Positions 1 through 8,715 of a stretch of DNA of 64,000 bases are shown in pieces. This DNA is from Geobacter sp. UBA2189 (GTDB lineage Bacteria > Desulfobacterota > Desulfuromonadia > Geobacterales > Pseudopelobacteraceae). The translations under genes and the position numbers were made by a program. Numbering within the stretch: the stretch's first letter is position 1; each line of letters starts with the position of its first letter. The notes beneath the pieces were generated by a model. It saw only the letters and a program-made list of their open reading frames with translations. It searched no databases and was not told where the DNA came from. The stretch spans positions 62,001 to 126,000 of the forward strand of contig DCVL01000043.1 in assembly GCA_002328035.1 (NCBI GenBank), written 5' to 3'.

Positions 1-1
1 C

Positions 2-658
2 CTCAAATCAGGAGATTTTATTCCGTGTGACACAGTGATAGTCGCTATCGGGGTTCGCCCTGCCGCAGGTTTTCTGAAAGGAAGCGGAATCGAGGTAAAT
101 CGTGGCATCGTAGTCAATGAGCAGATGCAGACATCTGCACCGGATATCTATGCTGCAGGTGACGTTACCGAGGCTGCAGATTTTTTCACAAACCAGAAAA
201 ATCCGATGCCGATCTGGCCAGATGCCTATATTCAGGGAGATGTGGCAGGCACAAGCATGGCCGGTGGCCAGAAGGTATACGAAGGGGGGCTGGCCATGAA
301 CTCGATTGAGTTTTTCAAGGTCTCCACCATCTCAATGGGGATAACGAACCCCAAAGATCCGGATAGTTACGATATTCTTACCTATCAGGACACTGAGAAC
401 TATCAGTACCGCAAGATAGTTCTTGATAAAGAGGGACATCTGCTTGGGGCGGTTCTGGTTGGAACGGTTGATCGCGCCGGCATCTTCTCCGGTCTGATCA
501 GGAACAGGGTCAATGTCACACCATTCAAGGACTCGCTATTACTGCCCGATTTCGGTTTCATCCATCTTTCACAGAAGATACGCAGGCAACTGTTCGGGCA
601 ACAGAGAGGCTACTCCTGGCCACAACCGGCATTTGCCAGTCATGGCGGCGGACACTGA
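2..658 (+). CDS. FAD-dependent pyridine nucleotide-disulfide oxidoreductase (5' truncated)
   Basis: The reading frame is open to the left edge of the window, so the start codon lies outside; 218 C-terminal residues are visible. The segment reading VIVAIGVRPA followed by DIYAAGDVTE is the second dinucleotide-binding region and the FAD-contacting GD motif of the NADH oxidase / CoA-disulfide reductase family. The C-terminal part has the dimerisation domain character of that family. It sits 55 bp upstream of two glutamate synthase subunit genes on the same strand. Split glutamate synthases often use a separate flavoprotein to bring NAD(P)H electrons, so it probably serves as the electron-input subunit; that role is inferred from position. 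Whether a redox-active cysteine pair is present cannot be seen. Confidence 0.85.
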   Translation, partial: LKSGDFIPCDTVIVAIGVRPAAGFLKGSGIEVNRGIVVNEQMQTSAPDIYAAGDVTEAADFFTNQKNPMPIWPDAYIQGDVAGTSMAGGQKVYEGGLAMNSIEFFKVSTISMGITNPKDPDSYDILTYQDTENYQYRKIVLDKEGHLLGAVLVGTVDRAGIFSGLIRNRVNVTPFKDSLLLPDFGFIHLSQKIRRQLFGQQRGYSWPQPAFASHGGGH

Positions 659-713
659 TATTTAAAGGTTTTTCAGGTTTTAGATTCTCCCGAAAGGGAT
701 CAAGGAACCAAAA

Positions 714-1820
714 ATGAAACAGCTCAATAATCTATTCTATGAAAAAGAGATCTCCAACTGCGGTCTGACCGGATTTATTTCCAAAAAAGGACGCAGGGTT
801 GAAGGCTCAGTCATTATCAAATCCATAGCCCTTATGCATGATCGCGGAAACGGCCTGGGAGGCGGCTTCGGTGGATATGGCATATACCCTGAATTTCAGG
901 AGTTCTACGCCTTCCACCTGATGTATGAGACTGAAGCAGCCCAGCTCCTTACCGAGGAGTATCTGGAAAACAATTTTCATATTGAACTACAGGAACTGAT
1001 ACCAACACGCCGGATCAGAGCCATTGCAAACCCACCGCTCTTCAAACGTTATTTCATCGTTCCGTTCAGGAACGATGACTACACTGAAGCCATTGAATAC
1101 CAGGGACTTACGGAAGAGGATCTGATAGTTCGCCATGTCATGGCGATCAACCATGAAATAGAAGGGGCTTTCGTTGTCTCATCAGGAAAGAACATGGGCG
1201 CCTTCAAAGGGGTTGGCTTCCCTGAAGAGATAGCAGAATTCTTCCGGCTTGAAGAATACAGCGGCCATATCTGGACTGCACACAACCGCTTTCCGACAAA
1301 CACCCCTGGCTGGTGGGGCGGAGCGCACCCTTTTACACTGCTGGACTGGTCAATCGTTCATAACGGAGAGATCTCATCCTACGGAATCAACAAGCGTTAT
1401 CTTGAGATGTACGGCTATCTCTGCACAATGCTGACTGATACAGAGGTTGTAGCTTATACCCTGGATCTGCTGATACGCAAGCACGGACTGCCACCGGAAC
1501 TGGCATGCACCGCACTGGCGCCCCCCTTCTGGTCTCTGATCGATCAACTCCCCCAGAAAGAGCGCGAACTGTACACCGCAGTCCGTCAGGTTTACGGCAG
1601 CGGACTTCTGAACGGCCCGTTTGCAATCCTGTTTGCCAGCAATAAAGGTCTGATTGGATTGAATGACAGGGTTAAACTGCGACCACTGGTATGCGCCGAA
1701 CATGAAGATATGGTCTACATGGCCTCTGAAGAGGCAGCCATCAGGGAGATCTGCCCGCAGCCTTCCCGAATCTGGTCTCCCCGTGGCGGTGAACCGGTAA
1801 TTGTAAAGATGGAGAACTGA
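714..1820 (+). CDS. Glutamate synthase, class II glutamine amidotransferase subunit (split GltB domain 1)
   Basis: 368 residues, a class II (Ntn) glutamine amidotransferase corresponding to the first domain of large glutamate synthases. It would release ammonia from glutamine for transfer to 2-oxoglutarate on a partner subunit. The likely nucleophile is Cys16 in NCGLTGFI, followed by features typical of the fold: MHDRGNGLGGG, then TAHNRFPT and HNGEI. Cys16 would have to become N-terminal, so a 15-residue propeptide is implied. An AGGAA-like ribosome site lies just upstream of the ATG. The next gene starts one base after this stop, so the two are translationally linked. The central FMN-binding synthase subunit is not in the window and may lie upstream. 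Confidence 0.85.
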   Translation: MKQLNNLFYEKEISNCGLTGFISKKGRRVEGSVIIKSIALMHDRGNGLGGGFGGYGIYPEFQEFYAFHLMYETEAAQLLTEEYLENNFHIELQELIPTRRIRAIANPPLFKRYFIVPFRNDDYTEAIEYQGLTEEDLIVRHVMAINHEIEGAFVVSSGKNMGAFKGVGFPEEIAEFFRLEEYSGHIWTAHNRFPTNTPGWWGGAHPFTLLDWSIVHNGEISSYGINKRYLEMYGYLCTMLTDTEVVAYTLDLLIRKHGLPPELACTALAPPFWSLIDQLPQKERELYTAVRQVYGSGLLNGPFAILFASNKGLIGLNDRVKLRPLVCAEHEDMVYMASEEAAIREICPQPSRIWSPRGGEPVIVKMEN

Positions 1821-1821
1821 T

Positions 1822-2568
1822 ATGAAAATAGATGCCCAGGGACTGTACTACAAAGATTTGAACCTGCAGGTAAGAGATGCTGTAGACGGTGGCGCTGAGA
1901 AGATTGAGCTGGAGAACGTGAATGGCCAGTATTTCATCGGCGACGGCATCAACAGGCCGGTTACAATAACCATAAACGGAGTACCTGGAAATGACCTTGC
2001 AGCCTTTATGAACGGGGCAACCATCATCGTCAACGAAAACGCCCAGGACAACATCGGCAACACCATGAACGCAGGGAAGGTGGTTGTTCATGGCCATGCG
2101 GGAGATGTGCTCGGATACGGCATGCGTGGCGGCAAGATCCATATAAAGAAGGATGTCGGTTATCGGGTAGGCATCCATATGAAATCCTACTATGACAACA
2201 AGCCGGTACTGATAGCAGGAGGCAAGGCAGGCGATTTCTTCGGTGAATATATGGCTGGCGGAGTTCTGATACTGCTGGGAATGTACAGCGATAATCCTGA
2301 CAAACCAAAGCATGGCTACCTGTTTGGAACCGGAATGCACGGAGGTGTCATATACGTTCGTGGCGGAGTTGATGAAGCAAGACTTTCAAAAGAGGTGGGA
2401 GTATTTGAACTTGATGAAGCTGACAAAAGCCAGCTGGAAGGGCTTTTAAAATCTTACTGTGAAGATTATGACCTTCAACTTGTCGATATTATGGCAGAAC
2501 CGTTTGTAAAGATTCTACCCAAGAGCAAAAGACCTTACGAGAATATGTATTGCCAGATGCCGAAGTAG
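1822..2568 (+). CDS. Glutamate synthase GXGXG subunit (split GltB domain 3)
   Basis: 248 residues made of repeated Gly-rich beta-helix turns (for example NTMNAGKVVVHGHAGDVLG and GTGMHGGVIYVRGG), the signature of the GXGXG C-terminal domain of glutamate synthase alpha subunits. In the fused enzyme this domain is structural and helps close the ammonia tunnel. Here it is a separate protein encoded one base after the amidotransferase gene, as in archaeal-type split glutamate synthases. The last gene of the operon; a strong hairpin follows at 2610-2640. Confidence 0.87.
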   Translation: MKIDAQGLYYKDLNLQVRDAVDGGAEKIELENVNGQYFIGDGINRPVTITINGVPGNDLAAFMNGATIIVNENAQDNIGNTMNAGKVVVHGHAGDVLGYGMRGGKIHIKKDVGYRVGIHMKSYYDNKPVLIAGGKAGDFFGEYMAGGVLILLGMYSDNPDKPKHGYLFGTGMHGGVIYVRGGVDEARLSKEVGVFELDEADKSQLEGLLKSYCEDYDLQLVDIMAEPFVKILPKSKRPYENMYCQMPK

Positions 2569-2609
2569 TGGTTCAAGAGACACACCAATTTAAGAACAGA
2601 TTGGATCAA

Positions 2610-2643
2610 AAAAGGGTCGAAATTACTTTCGACCCTTTTCTTT
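2610..2643. terminator. Bidirectional intrinsic terminator between the glutamate synthase genes and tatA
   Basis: A perfect stem of GGGTCGAAA (2614-2622) with TTTCGACCC (2627-2635) and a TTAC loop, flanked by four A on the left and four T on the right. Both strands therefore have a U-tract after the hairpin. It lies between two convergent genes. Confidence 0.85.
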
Positions 2644-2667
2644 AGCAGATAGATACCTGATTAAATA

Positions 2668-2946
2668 TCAGGCAGGTTTTTTTGTTTCATCACTGGATTC
2701 AGGCTCTTTTGGCTGATCAAGATTCGCAAACTCCGGGTTTTCAGCCTTTTTCTTCTTTATCAGCTCTTCAACCTCTGCCTTGCGGCTCTCCTCACTAATA
2801 TTACGCTGGAAGTCATCCGATGCTTTTTTGAATTCAGCCAGCCCCTTGCCCAGCGATTTTGCCAATTCCGGCAACTTGTTGGGGCCTATTACAATCAGAG
2901 CAATGACCATTATTATAATGAGTTCCGGCATTCCAATTCCAAACAT
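2668..2946 (-). CDS. tatA: Sec-independent twin-arginine translocase subunit TatA/TatE family
   Basis: 92 residues. One N-terminal membrane helix at about residues 6-22, then the hinge GPNKLPELAKSLGKG that starts the amphipathic helix, then a charged soluble tail rich in Lys and Glu. This is the TatA/B architecture. The GPNKLPELA hinge favours TatA over TatB (usually GPERLP), and the short tail agrees. TatA oligomers form the pore for folded proteins exported with RR signal peptides. No tatC is adjacent. Transcribed convergently with the glutamate synthase operon. Confidence 0.88.
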   Translation of the reverse strand: MFGIGMPELIIIMVIALIVIGPNKLPELAKSLGKGLAEFKKASDDFQRNISEESRKAEVEELIKKKKAENPEFANLDQPKEPESSDETKKPA

Positions 2947-3122
2947 AACTATATTCCCCTGATTTTTATTAACTGTTACAGTTTTTTCATTTAACAGTTA
3001 ATTAGCATAACAAGGCAACAAAAAAATGATACAAAACAAACAACAGATTGTACGAGGGCAACAGCATGGTAGTATGCCTAAAAAACAGACTCTGGTGATT
3101 AAATTATAATCAGGAGTAGAGA

Positions 3123-4100
3123 TTGTCATTACTGCGTTCAATCAAAATCGGCGATTTGGTTCTGCCCCACAACCTGATTCTTGCGCCTCTTGCAGGGATC
3201 ACAAACAGGATTTTCAGGATTATCTGCAGACAGGAAGGGGCAGCGCTGGCCTTTACAGAGATGATAAGCGTCAACGGCATGGTTCGTGAAGGCAAAAACA
3301 CACTGGCTCTTCTGGCAAGTTCTCCGGAGGATCATCCACTGGCTGTCCAGCTTTTTGGAGACTCTCCAGAACTGCTGGCAAGGGCAGCTATGATGGTATC
3401 AGATCAGGCAGAGCTGCTGGATATAAACATGGGATGCCCTGTCCGCAAGGTTACCGCAGCAGGGTCAGGTAGCGCACTGCTTAAAGATACGTCACTGGTT
3501 GCAGATATAATAAAATCTGTGCGGAAGGCAACAAGGCTTCCTTTAACTGTAAAGATACGATCTGGCTGGAACTCTGGAGATAATGCCTGGCTTCAGGTTG
3601 GCCGGATTGCCGAGGCAGAGGGCTGTGATGCCATAACACTGCACCCTCGCAGCAGAACCCAGATGTTTAGCGGACAGGCAAACTGGCAACAGATAGGCCA
3701 TCTAAAGCAGACACTGAAAATACCCGTTATCGGCAGCGGAGACCTGTTCACTCCTGAAGATTGTCAAAGAATGCTTGAAGAAACCGGTTGCGACGGCCTG
3801 ATGATTGCGCGCGGGGCTTTGGGTAACCCATGGATATTCAGTCAGACTGCATCATTACTTGAAGGCAGACCTGTTTTGCCGGTAACCCCGCAGAACAGGG
3901 CGGAGATGGCTGCCAAACACCTTGAGATGTTCTGTACAGAGCTTGGAGAACATCTTGCCATTCGTGAAATAAAGAAGCACCTGGGCTGGTACATCCATGG
4001 CATTACCGGAGGCGCCACATTGAGAAGAACCGCTAACAGGGCACTCAATAAGCAGGAACTGCTGGCGGTGATAGAACAACTGGGAAATAGTGGAGAGTGA
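3123..4100 (+). CDS. dusB: tRNA-dihydrouridine synthase, DusB-like
   Basis: 325 residues, a TIM-barrel flavoprotein that reduces uridines in tRNA to dihydrouridine. Family marks: LILAPLAGITNR near the N terminus, the catalytic-cysteine segment NMGCPVRKV, KIRSGW, the HPRSR motif, and IGSGDLFTPED with MIARGALGNPWIF for FMN phosphate binding. Length fits DusB. The start is TTG at 3123, supported by AGGAG at 3112-3116 with six bases between; no ATG nearby has such a site. Its stop overlaps the GTG start of the next gene, so it leads a dusB-ntrB-ntrC-hemH operon. DusB is often cotranscribed with regulators (as dusB-fis is in enterobacteria). Confidence 0.9.
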   Translation: MSLLRSIKIGDLVLPHNLILAPLAGITNRIFRIICRQEGAALAFTEMISVNGMVREGKNTLALLASSPEDHPLAVQLFGDSPELLARAAMMVSDQAELLDINMGCPVRKVTAAGSGSALLKDTSLVADIIKSVRKATRLPLTVKIRSGWNSGDNAWLQVGRIAEAEGCDAITLHPRSRTQMFSGQANWQQIGHLKQTLKIPVIGSGDLFTPEDCQRMLEETGCDGLMIARGALGNPWIFSQTASLLEGRPVLPVTPQNRAEMAAKHLEMFCTELGEHLAIREIKKHLGWYIHGITGGATLRRTANRALNKQELLAVIEQLGNSGE

Positions 4101-5206
4101 CAGTTACAGTGAATAAAGAACTGAGCGAATACGCCATTACGGTGCTGGACAGCGTTGGAGACGGAGTGATTGTTATCAGCCATGAAGGTCTGGTAACACT
4201 TATGAATCCGGCTGCAGAAGAGATAACAGGCCGTTCCCGCCGTCAGATAGTTGGAACCAGCTTTATAGATTCCTTTCGCTCAGAGCCGTTCCTTATCGAA
4301 ATGGTTGAACGAACCACAATTACAGGGGGTTCCCTCTCCGATCAGGACAACATCGTGCTTATTACCTCCGGAAATCCGGTTCCTGTCAACGCCACCACCT
4401 TTCCGCTTGTTCAGGGAGACGGAAAAACCATCGGAGTAATACTTAACCTTAGAGATCTCACCTCTATCCGCGAACTTGAGGCTGCAGTCCGGCAGGCGGA
4501 TCGCCTATCCGCCCTGGGAACCCTGGCCGCTGGCCTTGCACATGAGATTAAAAACCCTCTGGGGGGCATAAAAGGAGCCGCCCAACTTCTTGAAAGGGAG
4601 CTTGACCCTAACAGCGAACTTCTTGATTATTCCAGAGTAATGATCAGGGAAACCGATCGAATTGACAAAATAATAAGACAGCTCCTTGATCTGGCGTCAC
4701 CCCGAGGCCCCCGTTATGCTCCTGTCAACCTGCATCTGGTGCTTGGCGACATAATACTCTTGCAAAGAGAGCCGGCAGCCAGCAGAGATGTTTCTATCAT
4801 TACTGCCTTTGACCCAAGTATTCCTCCTATAATGGCTGATGAGGCACAGCTTACCCAGCTGTTTCTAAACCTGATTAAAAATGCCCTGGAAGCCATGTCA
4901 GAAGGGGGAAGGGTGACCATTACCAGCCGTGTACTTTCCGAATATCACCTTTCCCGAGATGAAAACCGTTCCAGAATGGTTGCTGTTGATATAAAGGATA
5001 CCGGTAGGGGGATTTCCGAAGAGAATCTGGCCAAGGTAGGCACACCGTTTTTCAGCACAAAGGATGGAGGCACAGGGCTGGGGCTGGCGATCTGCCAGAA
5101 GATTGTCGCCGAACATCGCGGCATTATAAAGATTGAATCAAAACAGGAACAGGGAACGAAGATCAGCGTGCTGTTACCGCTGATCCAGTCTGCCTTGAAA
5201 GGATAA
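4097..5206 (+). CDS. PAS-domain sensor histidine kinase, NtrB type
   Basis: 369 residues with no membrane segment, so cytosolic. An N-terminal PAS domain at about 10-125 (VTLMNPAAEEITGRS), the dimerisation H-box AHEIKNPLGGIKGAAQLLE with the phospho-His near 149, an N box (LFLNLIKNALEAM), and G boxes DTGRGI and GTGLGLAICQKIV. It is the kinase for the sigma-54 regulator that follows five bases downstream. The GTG at 4097 overlaps the dusB stop; a second in-frame GTG at 4109 is possible because GGAG at 4092 fits it better. The signal may be nitrogen status by analogy with NtrB, but nothing in the sequence fixes that. Confidence 0.85.
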   Translation: MTVTVNKELSEYAITVLDSVGDGVIVISHEGLVTLMNPAAEEITGRSRRQIVGTSFIDSFRSEPFLIEMVERTTITGGSLSDQDNIVLITSGNPVPVNATTFPLVQGDGKTIGVILNLRDLTSIRELEAAVRQADRLSALGTLAAGLAHEIKNPLGGIKGAAQLLERELDPNSELLDYSRVMIRETDRIDKIIRQLLDLASPRGPRYAPVNLHLVLGDIILLQREPAASRDVSIITAFDPSIPPIMADEAQLTQLFLNLIKNALEAMSEGGRVTITSRVLSEYHLSRDENRSRMVAVDIKDTGRGISEENLAKVGTPFFSTKDGGTGLGLAICQKIVAEHRGIIKIESKQEQGTKISVLLPLIQSALKG

Positions 5207-5210
5207 CTAT

Positions 5211-6653
5211 ATGGGACTGCACAGGATTCTGGTAGCAGATGATGAAGAGAGCATGCGATGGGTTCTTTCCAAGGCTCTTCGTAAAAAAGGATATTCCGTC
5301 GACCTCGCGGCAGATGGGAATCAGGCTCTTCGTCAGGTACAGGAACAGTCCTACGACCTTGTCATTGCTGATATTAAGATGCCAGGAATGACCGGACTGG
5401 AACTTCTGGACAAGGCAAGGGAGCTGAGGCCTGATCTGCTGGTTGTGGTTATGACCGCAGAGGCAAGTATGAAAAACGCAGTTGAGGCAATGAAACGAGG
5501 CGCCTACGACTATATAACCAAGCCTTTTGATCTTGAGGTTCTGGATGCCATCATTGAAAAGGTAAGCAGGGCAAGGGATGTAAGCAATCAGGTGGCCATG
5601 CTTAAACAAGAGTTAAAGGATCGCTATCTGGTTGAAAAAAACATAATCGGCAACTCCGCTTCAATGCAGGAACTGTATAAAACTATTGGCAAGGTGGCCG
5701 GTAGCGATATTACCGTCCTGATTCAAGGGGAGTCCGGCACAGGAAAAGAGCTGGTAGCACGCGCTATTCATCTGAACTCCAGCCGTTTTGGCAAACCGTT
5801 TGTCGCTATCAACTGTGCGGCTATTCCGAAGGATCTGCTTGAAAGCGAGCTCTTTGGCAGCGAGCGTGGCGCATTTACCGGAGCCATAGAACGTAAGACC
5901 GGAAAGTTTGAGCAGGCCAACCACGGCACTATATTTCTGGATGAGATAGGCGACATGCCGCTCGATCTGCAGGCCAAGATACTGAGGGTATTGCAGGAAC
6001 AGGAGATTACCCGTATCGGTGGTTCCCAGAATCTGGCTGTTGATGTTCGTGTCGTTGCCGCCACCAATCAGGATCTTCAGGAACATGTCCGCAACCGCGA
6101 ATTCAGGGAGGATCTGTACTACCGCCTTAATGTAGTACCTATCAACCTGACCCCTTTAAGAGAGAGGAAAGAGGATATCCCTGCTCTGGTTGCCTATTTC
6201 CTTGAACACACCTGCGCAGAACTGGAAATTCCTACAAAACAGTGTAGTCCGGATACAATGCAGCTGCTGACAACCCACTCGTGGCCCGGCAACGTAAGGG
6301 AACTTGAAAACAGCATAAAGAGAGCGGTAATACTATCCTCTGATCACCTCCTCTCACCCTCCGATTTTACCGCCATTACCAATCATAGAGAGACTTTCCA
6401 TGCCGTGCCACAGGAACAATCTCTGGAGGCGATCGTAGAGACAAAACTACGAAGTTCAATGAATGGTATTGAAAAACTGGACAAAGGGGATATATATAAT
6501 CGTGTGCTTGAACAGGTCGAAAGGCCGCTTATACGTTATGTCCTTGAAAAAACCCGTGGAAACCAGGTAAGAGCCGCAGATATTCTGGGGATCAATCGAA
6601 ACACCCTGAGGAAGAAGATAAGCGAATTGCAGATTGCGATAAAAAAAGACTGA
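5211..6653 (+). CDS. Sigma-54-dependent response regulator, NtrC family
   Basis: 480 residues in three parts. Receiver domain (1-120) with the phosphoacceptor Asp54 in [12 protein letters not shown]+ domain with Walker A GESGTGKE at 173-180, the sigma-54 contact loop GAFTGA at 220-225, and Walker [11 protein letters not shown]-terminal Fis-type helix-turn-helix ([18 protein letters not shown]). It would activate sigma-54 promoters on phosphorylation by the kinase just upstream. Length and layout match NtrC. Target genes are unknown; glnA or nif genes are not in the window. Confidence 0.9.
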   Translation: MGLHRILVADDEESMRWVLSKALRKKGYSVDLAADGNQALRQVQEQSYDLVIADIKMPGMTGLELLDKARELRPDLLVVVMTAEASMKNAVEAMKRGAYDYITKPFDLEVLDAIIEKVSRARDVSNQVAMLKQELKDRYLVEKNIIGNSASMQELYKTIGKVAGSDITVLIQGESGTGKELVARAIHLNSSRFGKPFVAINCAAIPKDLLESELFGSERGAFTGAIERKTGKFEQANHGTIFLDEIGDMPLDLQAKILRVLQEQEITRIGGSQNLAVDVRVVAATNQDLQEHVRNREFREDLYYRLNVVPINLTPLRERKEDIPALVAYFLEHTCAELEIPTKQCSPDTMQLLTTHSWPGNVRELENSIKRAVILSSDHLLSPSDFTAITNHRETFHAVPQEQSLEAIVETKLRSSMNGIEKLDKGDIYNRVLEQVERPLIRYVLEKTRGNQVRAADILGINRNTLRKKISELQIAIKKD

Positions 6654-6672
6654 TACAGGACTCTGAACATCC

Positions 6673-7620
6673 ATGAACGATACCGCAATAATTCTGCTAC
6701 AGATGGGAGGGCCTGATTCGCTTGAAGCGGTCAGGCCATTTCTGCTTAATCTTTTTACCGACAGAGAGATTATTAAGATAGGGCCTGCCTGGCTACAGCC
6801 TTTAATAGCAAGAATGATTGTAAACCGTCGCGCCCCTAAGGTAATTGAGAAATATCGAGAGATAGGTGGAAAATCACCCATAAGGGAACTTACCGAGGCA
6901 CAGGCCGTCGCTCTTTCAGCAGAAACCGGCATCCCGTGTCATGTTGGTATGCGTTACTGGCATCCGTTCAGTGCAGATACATTGTCCAGAATATCGCTTT
7001 CAGGGGCAAAAAATGTCGTGGCCTTGTCACTCTACCCTCACTACTCCCGTGCAACAAGCGGCTCGAGCTTCAACGACCTTAAACGCAGCCTCTCATCTTT
7101 CCCCAACCTGAATCTGCTTACCATAGAGCAGTTTTATGACCACCCTCTATACATTCAGGCATTAGCCGAGAAGATTGAAAAGGGTCTGGCCACATTTAAA
7201 GACCGTTCAGAACCTCAACTGCTCTTTTCAGCTCATTCGCTGCCCCAATCGTTCATAGATGACGGGGATCCATATCTCAACCATATTCAGACCACAGTCA
7301 GGCTGGTAATGGAGCAGTTTGGAGAAGTTCCGTACCAACTTGCTTTTCAGTCCCGTGCAGGACCGGTCAAGTGGCTTGAACCATCTACGGATGACAAACT
7401 TAAAGAACTGGCTGCGGTCGGTTGCAAGAATCTGCTGGTCGTTCCTCTCTCATTTGTTTCAGACCATATTGAAACCCTGCATGAGATTGATATTGAGTAC
7501 GCAGAAGAAGCCCGCAAACTGGGGATCTCTAAGTTCCGCAGGATAGAATCGCTCAACGATTCCCCTACCTTTATCCGCTGTCTGGCAGAGCTGGTCAACA
7601 CTGCCCTGAAATCTTCATAA
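6673..7620 (+). CDS. hemH: Ferrochelatase
   Basis: 315 residues. Inserts Fe2+ into protoporphyrin IX (or into coproporphyrin III in some lineages), the last or near-last step of heme synthesis. Family marks: [21 protein letters not shown] at the N terminus, [12 protein letters not shown] with the metal-site His, [20 protein letters not shown], and a C-terminal [20 protein letters not shown]. It starts 19 bp after ntrC and is probably the last gene of that operon. Heme supply is important in cytochrome-rich Geobacterales. Confidence 0.93.
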   Translation: MNDTAIILLQMGGPDSLEAVRPFLLNLFTDREIIKIGPAWLQPLIARMIVNRRAPKVIEKYREIGGKSPIRELTEAQAVALSAETGIPCHVGMRYWHPFSADTLSRISLSGAKNVVALSLYPHYSRATSGSSFNDLKRSLSSFPNLNLLTIEQFYDHPLYIQALAEKIEKGLATFKDRSEPQLLFSAHSLPQSFIDDGDPYLNHIQTTVRLVMEQFGEVPYQLAFQSRAGPVKWLEPSTDDKLKELAAVGCKNLLVVPLSFVSDHIETLHEIDIEYAEEARKLGISKFRRIESLNDSPTFIRCLAELVNTALKSS

Positions 7621-7623
7621 TCT

Positions 7624-7666
7624 TTCACAATCTCTTCATGGTAACTTCTCACAAGGGTAGTAAGGT
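7624..7666 (+). promoter_or_regulatory. Three 11-bp-spaced TTCA/TTCT boxes: candidate OmpR/PhoB-type operator and promoter
   Basis: TTCA at 7624, TTCA at 7635 and TTCT at 7646 are exactly 11 bp apart, the phasing used by tandem OmpR/PhoB-family dimers. TAAGGT at 7661-7666 lies where a -10 would be expected for an activator replacing the -35. An OmpR-family regulator is encoded at 8716 in the same direction, so autoregulation of the stress block is likely. This is inference from spacing. Confidence 0.5.
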
Positions 7667-7720
7667 AGAACCATCACAACGAGGTTCTATACGAACAAAA
7701 ACCCAAAGGAGGAAGTAACC

Positions 7721-8155
7721 ATGAAAAAAACCATCGCAGCATTCACCGCAGTAGTAGCTCTTTCAGTAGCCGGAACCGCACTGGCTGTACCACCAGGTAT
7801 GGGCCAGGGACAGGGGATGGCATATCGCGGCCAGTACACAGAGCAGTACAAGAAGTTCGCAACAGAAACTCTCCCTATCCGTCAGGAGCTATCCAACAAA
7901 CATTTTGAACTACAGAAGGAATTTCTTAAGGACAAACCGGATTCCGCTGTAATATCAAAATTACGGGGTGAAGTTGCCGAACTGCGTAAACAGATGATTG
8001 ATGCCCATGTAAAAGCAGGCCTTCCTATGGGTAAAATGGGCAAGCCTGGCAAACGGGGACACAAAAGGCCACACGGTGGAACGATGGGCGGCATGATGGA
8101 AGATTGCAGATGGATGGCCGTACCACCAGCTCCGGCGTCTGCTCCACCAAAGTAA
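7721..8155 (+). CDS. Periplasmic Spy/ZraP-like stress protein
   Basis: 144 residues with a clear signal peptide (MKKTIAAFTAVVALSVAGTALA, cleavage after ALA). The mature part starts with a Gly/Met-rich stretch, then long amphipathic helices with the LPIRQELSNKHFELQKEF pattern typical of the CpxP/Spy/ZraP heavy-metal-resistance family, and ends in a His/Met/Gly/Pro-rich tail that could bind metal. These proteins act as periplasmic chaperones or as brakes on a sensor kinase. It stands first in a block with a two-component system of the matching type, behind AAAGGAGG and the 11-bp repeats. Metal specificity is not visible. Confidence 0.8.
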   Translation: MKKTIAAFTAVVALSVAGTALAVPPGMGQGQGMAYRGQYTEQYKKFATETLPIRQELSNKHFELQKEFLKDKPDSAVISKLRGEVAELRKQMIDAHVKAGLPMGKMGKPGKRGHKRPHGGTMGGMMEDCRWMAVPPAPASAPPK

Positions 8156-8181
8156 GCCCTGTTAAAGACTTCAGAAAACTA

Positions 8182-8211
8182 CCCTCACCCTGAGGAAACT
8201 CATGGTGAGGG
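8182..8211. repeat. Palindromic repeat with CCCTCACC/GGTGAGGG arms
   Basis: Arms 8182-8189 and 8204-8211 pair perfectly, and TGAG/CTCA pair further inside around a GAAA loop, giving about 12 pairs with one mismatch. There is no T-tract on the + strand, so it is a weak terminator at best. The CCCTCACCC outer sequence is the same as that of the element found inside hsdR at 19937-20026, so it may be a small relative of it. Confidence 0.5.
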
Positions 8212-8314
8212 GAAAACTCTATAGGCAGTCAATGTTGACGCCTTATAAGCCATTTTACAACCCTATCGCATAATTCTGAATCAACCGTGAATCAGTAATA
8301 ATACTGAGGTTATG

Positions 8315-8701
8315 ATGAAAACAGTTTTAATAATCTGCCTTATGGCAACAGCCCTGCTTCTCTCAACCATCCCTGCGGCGGCAGAATCTACTGAACCCTG
8401 GCAAGGACGCGGCGGCAGGCATGGTGGCCGATGGTTATCTGAACCAGGAGCCTCTCCCCCTCCTTTTGGCGAATACTGCCCCCGCAGACACCCTGATCGT
8501 TACGGGGCACGCCAACCTTTAAGAACGACGGATGAGGCTCGCGAACGCCTGGGGCTTTTCTTTAATATTCCGCCAGCACAGATTACTCTCCGCAAAGAGT
8601 TCAGAATGGGGTATATTGCAGACATCACTGATTCTGAAGGAAGATTGACCGACAGGGTTTTCATTGACAAAAGAACCGGACGGATTCGCTCCATCCGTTA
8701 A
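8315..8701 (+). CDS. Secreted small protein with a PepSY-like C-terminal fold
   Basis: 128 residues from the ATG at 8315, preferred over ATG 8312 because GAGG at 8306-8309 is better spaced. An N-terminal signal peptide (VLIICLMATALLLSTIPAAA) is followed by a Gly/Arg/Pro-rich linker. The C-terminal half (ARERLGLFFNIPPAQITLRK, then VFIDKRTGRIRSIR) has the look of a PepSY-type domain, which in other proteins acts as a periplasmic inhibitor or sensor. It lies between the Spy-like gene and the two-component genes, so it may modulate the kinase. I do not recognise a named family; the PepSY resemblance is my reading. Confidence 0.7.
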   Translation: MKTVLIICLMATALLLSTIPAAAESTEPWQGRGGRHGGRWLSEPGASPPPFGEYCPRRHPDRYGARQPLRTTDEARERLGLFFNIPPAQITLRKEFRMGYIADITDSEGRLTDRVFIDKRTGRIRSIR

Positions 8702-8715
8702 CTGGACAAGAGAGA

